The notes under the pieces are model-generated. The model made no database searches. It was not told the DNA's origin and saw only the letters and a program-made list of their open reading frames with translations. Positions 8,356 through 16,358 of a stretch of 64,000 bases of DNA are shown here, one piece after another (the stretch's first letter is position 1; each line of letters begins with the position of its first letter). The position numbers and the translations under genes were made by a program. The stretch comes from JAVVHH01 sp965276815 (GTDB taxonomy: Bacteria > Pseudomonadota > Alphaproteobacteria > Acetobacterales > Acetobacteraceae). The stretch covers positions 1,013,394 to 1,077,393 of the forward strand of contig CBDIBE010000012.1 of assembly GCA_965276815.1 (NCBI GenBank), read 5' to 3'.

Positions 8356-9552
8356 ATGGAACAGACCTGGCGCTGGTGGGGACCAGACGACATCATCACG
8401 CTTTCTGACGTGTGCCAGGTCGGCGCGACCGGCATCGTCACCGCACTGCACGACGTGCCCACGGGCGAGGTCTGGACCCGTGAGGCAATCGCCGAGCGCA
8501 AGCGGTTCATCGAGGCGGACGGAAGCCTCGGCTTGCGCTGGGCGGTGGTGGAGAGCGTGCCGGTGCATGAGAGCATCAAGCTCGGCACGGCGGAATCTGG
8601 CCCCTATCTGGAGGCTTATTGCCAGACGTTGCGCAATCTGGGCGCGGAGGGGGTCGACACGGTCTGCTATAATTTCATGCCGGTCCTCGACTGGGCGCGC
8701 ACCCAGTTGCGGCATGGCTTACCGGGCGGGGCGACGGCGCTCCGCTTCAACGCGCATGAATTCGCCGCCTTCGACGCCCATATGCTGGCTCGGCCCGGCG
8801 CCGAGCAGGACTGGCCCGCCGACGTGCTTGCGCGCGCCCGCGCCTGGTGGGAAACAGCCGACGCGGAAACGAGACAAAATCTGCTCGCCACGATCATGGC
8901 CGGGCTCCCCGGCGCCTTTGACCGTTACGACATCGAGGGATTGCGCGTGATGCTCGACCGCTACCGCGACGTCGATCACGCGACGCTGCGACAGAATTTG
9001 CGCCGCTTCCTCGAAACAATCGTGCCCGCGGCCGAGGAGGCGGGGGTGCGACTCTGTATTCACCCGGACGATCCGCCGCGCCCGCTGCTCGGCCTGCCGC
9101 GGATCATGTCGGACGCCGACGACATCGCCTATCTGCTCGACGCAGCCGATTCGCCGGCGAACGGGCTCACTTTGTGCACCGGGTCGCTGGGCGCGCGGCC
9201 CGCGAACGATCTGCCGGCGATGGCCCGCCGCTTCGCGCGCCGCATCCATTTCGTGCATCTCCGCAACGTCAGCAACGAACCGGATGGATCGTTCATGGAG
9301 GCCGATCACCTCGCCGGCGACACCGACATGGTGGCCGTCGTCCACGCGCTGCTGGCCGAGCAGGCGCGGCGCAAGGATTCGGGCGACACGCATTGGCGGC
9401 TGCCGTTCCGGCCGGATCACGGCCACGAGATGCTGGACGATGTCGGCAAGCCGACCCATCCCGGGTACCCGGCGATCGGGCGAATGCGCGGGCTCGCCGA
9501 AATCCGCGGCGTGATGATGGCGCTCGCGCATCAGCAAGGACTGCCGACCTGA
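8356..9552 (+). CDS. uxuA: Mannonate dehydratase
   Basis: D-mannonate to 2-keto-3-deoxygluconate plus water, a hexuronate catabolism step. The 398 residues match the family length. It begins MEQTWRWWGPDD and keeps the internal WAVVESVPVHE, CYNFMPVLDW and CIHPDDPPRPLLGLPRI signatures; the metal-site histidines and cysteine of UxuA are in these last segments. The ATG at 8356 is preceded by ACGGAGGA (8345-8352). It follows the GntR gene and precedes the fructuronate reductase-like gene. Uronate isomerase, KDG kinase and KDPG aldolase are not in this window. Confidence 0.93.
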   Translation: MEQTWRWWGPDDIITLSDVCQVGATGIVTALHDVPTGEVWTREAIAERKRFIEADGSLGLRWAVVESVPVHESIKLGTAESGPYLEAYCQTLRNLGAEGVDTVCYNFMPVLDWARTQLRHGLPGGATALRFNAHEFAAFDAHMLARPGAEQDWPADVLARARAWWETADAETRQNLLATIMAGLPGAFDRYDIEGLRVMLDRYRDVDHATLRQNLRRFLETIVPAAEEAGVRLCIHPDDPPRPLLGLPRIMSDADDIAYLLDAADSPANGLTLCTGSLGARPANDLPAMARRFARRIHFVHLRNVSNEPDGSFMEADHLAGDTDMVAVVHALLAEQARRKDSGDTHWRLPFRPDHGHEMLDDVGKPTHPGYPAIGRMRGLAEIRGVMMALAHQQGLPT

Positions 9553-9634
9553 TGATTGACGCGACCCCGCCGTCACCCTCCGCCTTCGCGGAGCATGACT
9601 CTACACGACTGGACCAAGGGAAAGCGCCGCTCCC

Positions 9635-11074
9635 ATGAGCATGCGCCTGTCGAGCGCGACGGTGGGCTCCCTGCCATCCGGAATCGCCCGCCCGTCGTAC
9701 GACCGGTCGAGGCTGCTTCAGGGGATCGTGCATCTCGGCCTCGGAGCGTTCCACCGCGCGCACCAGGCCGCCTACACCGACGCTGTTCTGGCAGCCGGAG
9801 ACCTGCGTTGGGGCATCACCGCTGCCAGCCTGCGCAGCCCGGACACAAGGGATGCGCTCGGGGCGCAAGACTGCCTCTACACGCTCAACATAAGCGGCCA
9901 AGCCGACCATTTTGCGATTATCGGCGCCGTCAGGCGCATCCTCGTCGCACCCGAGAACCCCGCCGCTTTGATCAACGTCATGGCCGCGCCCACGACCGCC
10001 ATCGTCAGCCTGACCGTCACCGAAAAAGCCTATTGCCGCAACCCGGCGACCGGCACGCTCGACGAGACCCACCCCGACATCCGGCACGACCTCGCCCATC
10101 CCGAAGCGCCGCGCTCCGCCCTCGGCCTGCTGACCGCCGCGATCCAGCAGCGGCGCGCGTCCGGCACGCCGCCCTTCACCGTGCTGTGCTGCGACAATTT
10201 GGCCGCCAATGGCCGCACTATGCACAGGCTGCTGACGCGGATGGCGACCTTGCGCGATCCCGGCCTCGGCGCCTTCGTCGAAGCCGAACTGGCCTGCCCC
10301 GACACCATGGTGGACCGGATCGTGCCCGCCACCACCGACGCCGACCGCGCTCGCATCGCCGCCGCGCTCGGGCTCGATGACGCGTGGCCCGTGGTCACCG
10401 AACCGTTTACGCAATGGGTGATCGAAGACCGTTTCCCGCTCGGCCGCCCCAACTGGGATGCCACCTTCGTGCGCGATGTCGGCCCGTTCGAGGCGATGAA
10501 GCTGCGCATGCTGAACGCCAGCCACTCGGCGCTGGCCTATCTGGGCTATCTCGCCGGCGCGGAGACCGTCGCAGATGCCATGCGCATCCCCGCATTGGCC
10601 GGCTTTGCGGCGCGCGTCATGGAGGAGGCGGTCGTCACGCTGCCGCCGGGTCTGGACACCGCTTCATATCAACGCTCGCTGCTGGAGCGCTTCGACAATC
10701 CCGCGCTGCAGCACCGAACCTGGCAGATTGCCATGGACGGCACGCAGAAACTGCCGCAGCGAATCCTCGCCACGATGGCGGACCGGCTCCGCCGCGACCT
10801 GCCGATCGACACGCAGGCGATGGTGGTCGCCGGCTGGATGCGCTTCGTGACTGGGGCGGACGAGCAAGACCGGCCGATCGATGTGCGCGACCCGATGGCG
10901 GCCGAACTGGCGCGCATCGCGGCCGAAACCGGCCCAGTGCCGCAGCGCCTCGCCCCCACGCTGCTCGCAATCGACGCGGTGTTCGGCGCGCTTGGCCGCG
11001 ATGACCGCGTCCGCACCACGATCACCCGCGCCTTGACCCGGCTGTACGCCGTCGGCGCGGCGCGGGCTACATGA
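9635..11074 (+). CDS. uxuB: Fructuronate reductase-like mannitol dehydrogenase family enzyme
   Basis: NAD-dependent long-chain polyol/uronate dehydrogenase of 479 residues, expected to reduce D-fructuronate to D-mannonate, the substrate of the adjacent UxuA. The N-terminal VHLGLGAFHRAHQ nucleotide motif and the C-terminal-domain segment KLRMLNASHSALAYLG with the catalytic-type Lys/Asn/His are clear. Mannitol or other polyol dehydrogenases share these motifs, so the specific role rests on the uxuA neighbour. Its 3' end overlaps the convergent SDR gene by 8 bases. Confidence 0.85.
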   Translation: MSMRLSSATVGSLPSGIARPSYDRSRLLQGIVHLGLGAFHRAHQAAYTDAVLAAGDLRWGITAASLRSPDTRDALGAQDCLYTLNISGQADHFAIIGAVRRILVAPENPAALINVMAAPTTAIVSLTVTEKAYCRNPATGTLDETHPDIRHDLAHPEAPRSALGLLTAAIQQRRASGTPPFTVLCCDNLAANGRTMHRLLTRMATLRDPGLGAFVEAELACPDTMVDRIVPATTDADRARIAAALGLDDAWPVVTEPFTQWVIEDRFPLGRPNWDATFVRDVGPFEAMKLRMLNASHSALAYLGYLAGAETVADAMRIPALAGFAARVMEEAVVTLPPGLDTASYQRSLLERFDNPALQHRTWQIAMDGTQKLPQRILATMADRLRRDLPIDTQAMVVAGWMRFVTGADEQDRPIDVRDPMAAELARIAAETGPVPQRLAPTLLAIDAVFGALGRDDRVRTTITRALTRLYAVGAARAT

Positions 11075-11849
11075 CCGGCGACATATTGCCGTCGACGTTG
11101 ATCGCCGTCCCCGTCACATAGCCCGCCAGATCGGACGCCAGGAAACACGCCACATTGGCAAACTCCTCCGCCGTCCCGACCCGGCCCAACGGCACGCCCT
11201 TGCCCATCCCGGCCAGGAAGACTTCGTACGGCTCGTTCGCCTGTTGCTGCGCATGGCGGCGGACCCATTGGTCGCTGTCGATCAGCCCGACATGCAGCGA
11301 ATTGGCCAGGATGTTGTGCGGCGCGCCCTCGCCAGCCAGAATCTTGGTCAGCGCCATGCCGGCGGCCCGAGACACCGAGGTGGGCGCGCCACCCGCCTTC
11401 GGCGCCTTAGCGCCCACGTTGAGCACGTTGATCACCCGTCCCCAGCGCCGCTCGACCATATGCGGCCAGGCCAGCCGGGTCAGCCGGATCGCGGCGAACA
11501 GCTTGAGGTCCAGATCCGCCTGCCAGACCGCGTCGGTGATCGAGGTGAACGCCCCGGTCTGCGACGTGCCGGCATTGTTGACCAGGATGTCGACCCGGCC
11601 CAGCGCACCCATGACGTCGGCAAATCCGGCTTCGACCTCCTCCGCCTTGGAGACGTCGCAGGCCACGATATGCACGCGCCCCTTCGCCACGGCCGCCACC
11701 CGGTCGCGCGCCGCCTCGAGCCCTTCGAGCCGGCGGGCCAGCATCGCGACATCGGCGCCGCTTTCGGCCATCCTGGTCGCGATCGCGAGGCCCAGCCCCT
11801 TGCTGCCGCCCGTGATCAGGGCCACCCGGCCTTCAAGCTTGATTTCCAT
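11067..11849 (-). CDS. SDR-fold protein with degenerate catalytic site
   Basis: A short-chain dehydrogenase/reductase fold of 260 residues. The TGGSKGLG cofactor loop, NNAG at about residue 90 and C-terminal VTGTAINVDG are classical. The catalytic YxxxK is not: the aligned segment reads APTSVSRAAG, putting Thr in place of Tyr and Arg in place of Lys, and the usual catalytic Ser position in INVLNVG is also not Ser. The fold and cofactor site look intact, so this is a non-canonical SDR subgroup rather than a pseudogene. It lies downstream of the molybdenum-hydroxylase operon (12-base gap) on the same strand. Confidence 0.85.
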   Translation of the reverse strand: MEIKLEGRVALITGGSKGLGLAIATRMAESGADVAMLARRLEGLEAARDRVAAVAKGRVHIVACDVSKAEEVEAGFADVMGALGRVDILVNNAGTSQTGAFTSITDAVWQADLDLKLFAAIRLTRLAWPHMVERRWGRVINVLNVGAKAPKAGGAPTSVSRAAGMALTKILAGEGAPHNILANSLHVGLIDSDQWVRRHAQQQANEPYEVFLAGMGKGVPLGRVGTAEEFANVACFLASDLAGYVTGTAINVDGNMSPVM

Positions 11850-11861
11850 TACACGTCCCTC

Positions 11862-14093
11862 TTAAACGCCGATTGCATCCCTCACCCGTGCCGCGGTCAG
11901 CGGCAAATCGCGCAGCCGCTTGCCCGTCGCGTCCCGCACCGCATTGGCGATCGCGGCGGAGGTCGGGCCTTGGCCGGCCTCGCCAGTACCGAGGAAGGGC
12001 AGGCCGGGCCGGGCCATGATCGTCACGTCGATCGACTCCGGCAGCGCCGGGAAGCGCATGATCGGATATCCGCTCCAATCGCTGCTGGTGATCCGCTCCC
12101 GGTCGAAGTGCACGGCCTCGTACAGCGTCCAGCTCGCCGCTTGCACGATTGCGCCCTCGATCTGATTGCGGATCCCGTTCGGGTTAATCGGCTGCCCGCT
12201 ATCCACCGCGGCCACGACTCGGCCGATTTTGATCCGCCCGCTCTGCCGCTCGACGCGAAGGTCGAGAGCGATGGCGCAATACGCGGCCAAATTCTTGTAG
12301 CGCGCGAAGGCGAACCCGCGTCCCTCGCCTTCGACCGGCGCCGGCCGTTTCTCCCAGCCAAAGTGCTCCGCCGCCGCCTGGATCACGGCCCGAGCCCGCT
12401 CATCCTTCAGATGCTTCAAGCGAAATTCGACCGGATCCGCCCCGGCCGCATCGGCCAGCTCATCCATGAAGCTTTCGATCGCGAACACATTAAGATACGC
12501 GCCGAGCGAGCGGAGCGCGGAAATGCGGATCGGCATCTCCGCAATGAAATGCGAGATGACCCTCGCGTTCGGCAGCGCGTAAATGGGATTGCTGTTCCGA
12601 TCGCCGCCGCCCTCCGGCATCGGGATCGGCGCGGGGGGCGGCACCGGCAGCCTGTCCGGCAGCGCCGCATTCTGCAGCATCAGCCCGCCCACGGTCGGTC
12701 GCTGATTGTGCGTGTTGCTCCACACCTCGTAGTTCCAATCGACGATCGCGCCAGACGCATCGAGCGCTCCCGCCGCTTCGCCGATCATAGCGGGGCCATA
12801 AGGCTCGTTCGTGTGCTCGTCCTCGCGCATCCACTGCACGCGGATTGGCTTTCCCGGCAGCGCGCGGGCGATCAGCACCGCATCGCCAGCCACGTCGTCC
12901 GCACCGTTATGCCCGTAGCAGCCGGACCCCTCGGTATGAATACAGCGCACCTGCTCCTTGGGCACCCGCAGCAGCGAGGCGAGCGAGTCGCGCAGCGGAT
13001 ACACCCCCTGCGTATGCGTCCACACCGTCATCACGCCATCCGCAAGCTGCGCGACGGCGCATGACGGCCCGATCGCGCCGTGCATCGTGTAGGGCCGCGT
13101 GTAGCGCGCGGAGATGCGCTTGACCGGCGGGCTGGCCGGGTTGGTCCAGTTCAATACGGGGATGTCGCGCGCCGGCAGCGCGTGGATGGTGGCCAGGATG
13201 GTGCGCTCGTCCGGCAGCTCGGTGGCGCCCGACCAAGTCGCGGCGGCGGCCAGCGCCCGCATCGCCTTGATCGCCTGCCACTCCCGCTCGGCCACCACCG
13301 CCAGATAGCTGCCGTCGCGGACCACCTTGACCACGCCCGGCATTTTCTCGATCGGCGCGACGTCGAACTGGCCTAGGACCGCGCCCGGCCCCGGCTGCCG
13401 CACCACCCGCGCGTGCAGCATGCCCGGCAGCCGCATGTCCTGTACATAAGCCGCCCCGCCGCTCAGCTTGGCTGGGATGTCGACCCGCTGCATCGGCGTG
13501 CCCATGATCCGGTAGGCAGAGGGTGGAATCAGCACGCTGCTCGGCTGCGCCGCGACATGCAGCGACAGTCCGTCCGCCAGCGCGCCGTAGGCGAGGTTGC
13601 GCCCATCCGGCCCGTGCATCGCGCCGCCCTCGGCCCGCACTTGCTCAGGGGCCACGCCCAGCCGGGTCGCCGCCGCGTCCTGCAGCAAGCTGCGCACTTG
13701 GGCGGCCGCGTTGAGCAGCGCGGTGCCGCTGTCCTGCATCGAGTGGCTGCCCGCGGTGACGCCCTCGTTTGGTGTCAAGCCAGTGTCGGCGGTCACCAGC
13801 CGGACCTGCGCCGGCTGCAGTGCAAGCTGCTCGGCGACGATCTGCAGCAGCGCCGTCTTCAGCCCCTGGCCGAGTTCCGCCTTGCCGGTGAAGGCGGTGA
13901 CCGCCCCGTCCGGCGCGACGCGGATCCAAGCGTCCAGCAGCGGAGTGTCTTTCAGGCTGCCCGGCAGGGCCGGTGCGGCTGCCGGCAACGGGCCGCCCGG
14001 CTCCGCCGCAGCGCCGGCGCGGGGGAGGGTGAAGGACACGATCAGGCCGCCGCCAGCGGCCAAGAAGGCGCGGCGCGAGAGCACGGCGTTCAT
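11862..14093 (-). CDS. Molybdopterin-binding subunit of a periplasmic xanthine-oxidase-family hydroxylase (IorB/aldehyde dehydrogenase type)
   Basis: Large catalytic subunit of 743 residues. A Tat signal (SRRAFLAAGGG) marks it as periplasmic. Molybdopterin-family segments include GKAELGQG, GCYGHNGADD and the C-terminal GTGEAGQGP, which holds the catalytic Glu. It resembles isoquinoline 1-oxidoreductase beta subunits and the membrane-bound aldehyde dehydrogenase large subunits of acetic acid bacteria. It is the last gene of a tightly coupled trio (4-base overlap with the [2Fe-2S] subunit gene); electrons would go to the [2Fe-2S] protein and then the cytochrome. Substrate undetermined: an N-heterocycle or an aldehyde. 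Confidence 0.88.
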   Translation of the reverse strand: MNAVLSRRAFLAAGGGLIVSFTLPRAGAAAEPGGPLPAAAPALPGSLKDTPLLDAWIRVAPDGAVTAFTGKAELGQGLKTALLQIVAEQLALQPAQVRLVTADTGLTPNEGVTAGSHSMQDSGTALLNAAAQVRSLLQDAAATRLGVAPEQVRAEGGAMHGPDGRNLAYGALADGLSLHVAAQPSSVLIPPSAYRIMGTPMQRVDIPAKLSGGAAYVQDMRLPGMLHARVVRQPGPGAVLGQFDVAPIEKMPGVVKVVRDGSYLAVVAEREWQAIKAMRALAAAATWSGATELPDERTILATIHALPARDIPVLNWTNPASPPVKRISARYTRPYTMHGAIGPSCAVAQLADGVMTVWTHTQGVYPLRDSLASLLRVPKEQVRCIHTEGSGCYGHNGADDVAGDAVLIARALPGKPIRVQWMREDEHTNEPYGPAMIGEAAGALDASGAIVDWNYEVWSNTHNQRPTVGGLMLQNAALPDRLPVPPPAPIPMPEGGGDRNSNPIYALPNARVISHFIAEMPIRISALRSLGAYLNVFAIESFMDELADAAGADPVEFRLKHLKDERARAVIQAAAEHFGWEKRPAPVEGEGRGFAFARYKNLAAYCAIALDLRVERQSGRIKIGRVVAAVDSGQPINPNGIRNQIEGAIVQAASWTLYEAVHFDRERITSSDWSGYPIMRFPALPESIDVTIMARPGLPFLGTGEAGQGPTSAAIANAVRDATGKRLRDLPLTAARVRDAIGV

Positions 14094-14551
14094 TGCGTTT
14101 CAGCCGATTGCCAGCTCGCCGCGGCCCGGCGCACCGCGTTCAGGATGCGCATATGCGTCCCGCATCGGCAGAGGTTCACCGCCATCGTATCGCGGATCTG
14201 CTGCTCGGAGGGATGCGGGTGCTGCTCCAACAGCGCCTGCGCCCGCATCACCATGCCGGCGATACAATAGCCGCACTGCGCCGCCTGCTCCTCGATGAAG
14301 ACTTGCGGCAGACGCCCGGGCTGGCCGAGGCCCTCGATCGTGCGCACCTGCTTGCCCGCCAGGCTCGCCAGCGGCGTCAGGCAGGAGAACACCGCCCTGC
14401 CATCCACGATCACCGTGCAAGCGCCGCACTGGCCGAGGCCGCAGCCAAACTTCGCGCCGTTCAGGCCGAGATCGTCGCGCAGGACGTAGAGCAGCGGAGT
14501 GTCGGGCTCGGCGTCCACGTCGTGGTCCTGCCCGTTCACGTTCAGCTTCAT
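14090..14551 (-). CDS. [2Fe-2S] subunit of the molybdenum hydroxylase (IorA-like)
   Basis: Electron-transfer subunit of 153 residues. The plant-ferredoxin-type cluster is bound by CGLGQCGAC near residue 38 and a later Cys at about 57. The second cluster is bound by QCGYCIAGM (about residue 98) and LCRCGTH (about residue 128). No signal peptide is seen, so it probably crosses the membrane by hitch-hiking on the Tat-exported large subunit, as known for this family. Four-base overlaps on both sides couple its translation to both partners. Confidence 0.93.
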   Translation of the reverse strand: MKLNVNGQDHDVDAEPDTPLLYVLRDDLGLNGAKFGCGLGQCGACTVIVDGRAVFSCLTPLASLAGKQVRTIEGLGQPGRLPQVFIEEQAAQCGYCIAGMVMRAQALLEQHPHPSEQQIRDTMAVNLCRCGTHMRILNAVRRAAASWQSAETQ

Positions 14552-15840
14552 GAGCCCTCTCCGCGCCGCGCCTTTGCCACATCGTCCGCCGTGACCGCGG
14601 TCTCGTTACGCCCGCCGAAGCGTGCGCGAACATAGGTCGCAAGTTGCGCCACCTGTTGATCGGTCAGGGCATCGGCGAACTGAGGCATATACGGAGCTGC
14701 CCGACCTTCCCGCCACGGAATACCATGCAGGATTGCCTGCACGACGCCGGTCGGAGCCGATTCGTTCACCGACGTGCTGGCCGAGAGCGGCGGCGCACCG
14801 CTCCTCGTCATCGGCGCATCCGCGGCGTGGCAACTGCTGCAAGCGCCGGTGAACAACGCGGCGGCTTCGGCATCGCTCGGCCTGTCTTTCGGCATCGGCG
14901 CTGTCGGCACGCCTCTGGGCATCTCCGAGGCGATGTAGCTCGCGATCGCCTGCACGTCCGCCTCCGGCACACGGCCCAATTCTTCGGTCACCGCCGTCAT
15001 CGGCCCGGCCGCCGCGCCGTGCTTGGCGTCGTAGCCGGTGCGCAGATACGCGGCGAGCCCGGCCTCGTCCCACTGCACCGGGGCCGGCGAGCCGGATTGC
15101 AGCGGCGGCGCATACCATCCCTCGGCCTGGCCACCGGCGAAGCGTTGATCGCCTTGCTCGGCGCCCAGCGCGTTGTGCGGCGTGTGGCAGGCGCCGCAAT
15201 GCCCGACCGCCTCGACCAGGTAAGCGCCGCGGTTCCAGGTCGCGTCATGCGCCGGATCCGCCTGCCAAGGGCCCGGGCGCAGGAACAGTAGGTTCCAGCC
15301 GGCGAGAAGCACGCGCTGGTTCAACGGAAATGGCAGCGAACTACCCGGATTCTGCCGCTGCACCGGCGTCCGGGTCATGATGTAGGCATAGAGCGCGGCG
15401 ATGTCGTCGTCGGTCGCCCGGGTGAAGTGCGGGTAGGGCAGCACTGGGTAGAGATGCCGGCCTTCCCGATCGATACCGTCGCGCATGGCCCGGCGAAACG
15501 CATCTTCCGACCAGGTGCCGATCCCAGTGGCCGGGTCCGGTGTGATGTTGGTCGCGTAGACCACCCCAAACGGCGTCGACACGGCGCGCCCGCCGGCGTA
15601 GGGACGTTCATCTTGTGCGGTGTGCCCGTCTTGCGCGGTGTGCCCGCCTTGCGTGGTGTGGCAGACCGCGCAATCGCCGATCGCCGCCAACTCGGCGCCC
15701 CGCGTGACCTGCGCTTCGGTGAAGCTGGACCGGGCGGGTACGGAACCCGGCGCAATGGCTGGGTGCCAAGCCAGCACAAACCCGCCGATCGCCACCACCG
15801 CGGCCAGCAACACGAGCGATAGAAGGATCCGGCGTGCCAT
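14548..15840 (-). CDS. Tri-haem cytochrome c subunit of the molybdenum hydroxylase
   Basis: Membrane-anchored periplasmic cytochrome of about 430 residues with an N-terminal hydrophobic anchor and three CXXCH haem sites: CAVCH, CGACH and CSSCH. This is the architecture of the cytochrome c subunit of acetic-acid-bacterial alcohol/aldehyde dehydrogenases and of IorAB-type hydroxylases, passing electrons to the quinone pool or an oxidase. The start is taken as ATG 15840; TTG 15846 also exists. It is the first gene of the operon. Next to haem 1 it has a six-residue tandem repeat (GHTAQD twice). Confidence 0.9.
   Translation of the reverse strand: MARRILLSLVLLAAVVAIGGFVLAWHPAIAPGSVPARSSFTEAQVTRGAELAAIGDCAVCHTTQGGHTAQDGHTAQDERPYAGGRAVSTPFGVVYATNITPDPATGIGTWSEDAFRRAMRDGIDREGRHLYPVLPYPHFTRATDDDIAALYAYIMTRTPVQRQNPGSSLPFPLNQRVLLAGWNLLFLRPGPWQADPAHDATWNRGAYLVEAVGHCGACHTPHNALGAEQGDQRFAGGQAEGWYAPPLQSGSPAPVQWDEAGLAAYLRTGYDAKHGAAAGPMTAVTEELGRVPEADVQAIASYIASEMPRGVPTAPMPKDRPSDAEAAALFTGACSSCHAADAPMTRSGAPPLSASTSVNESAPTGVVQAILHGIPWREGRAAPYMPQFADALTDQQVAQLATYVRARFGGRNETAVTADDVAKARRGEGS
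15611..15664. repeat. Three tandem 18-bp units inside the cytochrome c gene
   Basis: The units at 15611-15628 and 15629-15646 differ at one base; the third (15647-15664) is diverged. In the protein they encode HTTQG-G, HTAQD-G, HTAQD directly after the first haem Cys-His. This looks like slippage expansion of an in-frame unit. Confidence 0.7.
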
Positions 15841-15927
15841 GCCCAATCCTAACAGTAACGACGGTTAGCGGGAATTCCCTTATGCGACGGGCCGCATCAA
15901 GCACTCGCCGTCATGTCCAGGCGGTTT

Positions 15928-15957
15928 GAAGCTCGCCAGTTCAGGCCGGCGAGCTTC
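15928..15957. repeat. Perfect 10-bp inverted repeat, 10-base loop
   Basis: GAAGCTCGCC (15928-15937) and GGCGAGCTTC (15948-15957). It lies just beyond the stop of the small lipoprotein gene and could form a stable RNA hairpin on either strand. Neither side has a T-run, so a terminator role is only possible. Confidence 0.5.
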
Positions 15958-15966
15958 TAATATGGT

Positions 15967-16080
15967 TTACCGGCAGCGGTACGGGTGCCAGTAGCACCAG
16001 CCACCACCGGGGGCGACGACGCAGCCGCCGAGTGGAAGCGCCGTCGCAAGCAGCAATGCAAATACCATTAACCGGCGCAT
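15967..16080 (-). CDS. Very small predicted lipoprotein (37 aa)
   Basis: A 37-codon frame from ATG 16080 to TAA 15967. It has a positively charged start (MRRL), a hydrophobic core and a lipobox LGGC with Cys20, so it should be exported and lipid-anchored, leaving a 17-18 residue mature peptide. That peptide is Gly/aromatic-rich with two further cysteines (a WCYWHPYRC-type tail). Tiny entericidin-like lipoproteins are often missed by annotation. Upstream on the minus strand there is a GGAAGGA-like ribosome site (16089-16095). No function can be named. Confidence 0.6.
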   Translation of the reverse strand: MRRLMVFALLLATALPLGGCVVAPGGGWCYWHPYRCR

Positions 16081-16257
16081 GAAGCACCATCCTTCCAATC
16101 TCTAAACCTCGAGAATACAGAAGGACCCCATTACGAAGGGATACAAAACTTTGCAGCTTTGTAACTTCAAGCTACTGTGAAGCGCTGCGGCTTGTCGCCA
16201 AGATGATGGCGGATTTGTGCCACTAACTGCGCGTAGTTGCAAGACACATAGGACACA

Positions 16258-16287
16258 TTGTCGTGCTTGGCAAATAGCGCTTATAAT
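16258..16287 (+). promoter_or_regulatory. Sigma70-like promoter of the 358-aa protein gene
   Basis: TTGTCG (16258-16263) and a perfect TATAAT (16282-16287) with 18-base spacing. They sit in an AT-rich 280-base region, about 70 bases upstream of the ATG at 16359, which has a GGAGAG ribosome site. Confidence 0.5.
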
Positions 16288-16358
16288 GGAATCACTTTTG
16301 AGGGCTCGAGCAGCGCCGCCGCGCGCGCTAGCCGAAGCCGGACATTGGAGAGATTAAG

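Noticed and set aside
11244..13064. 606-codon plus-strand frame opposite the SDR and molybdenum-hydroxylase genes
   Set aside because: Covers two convincing genes on the other strand and has no recognisable motif.
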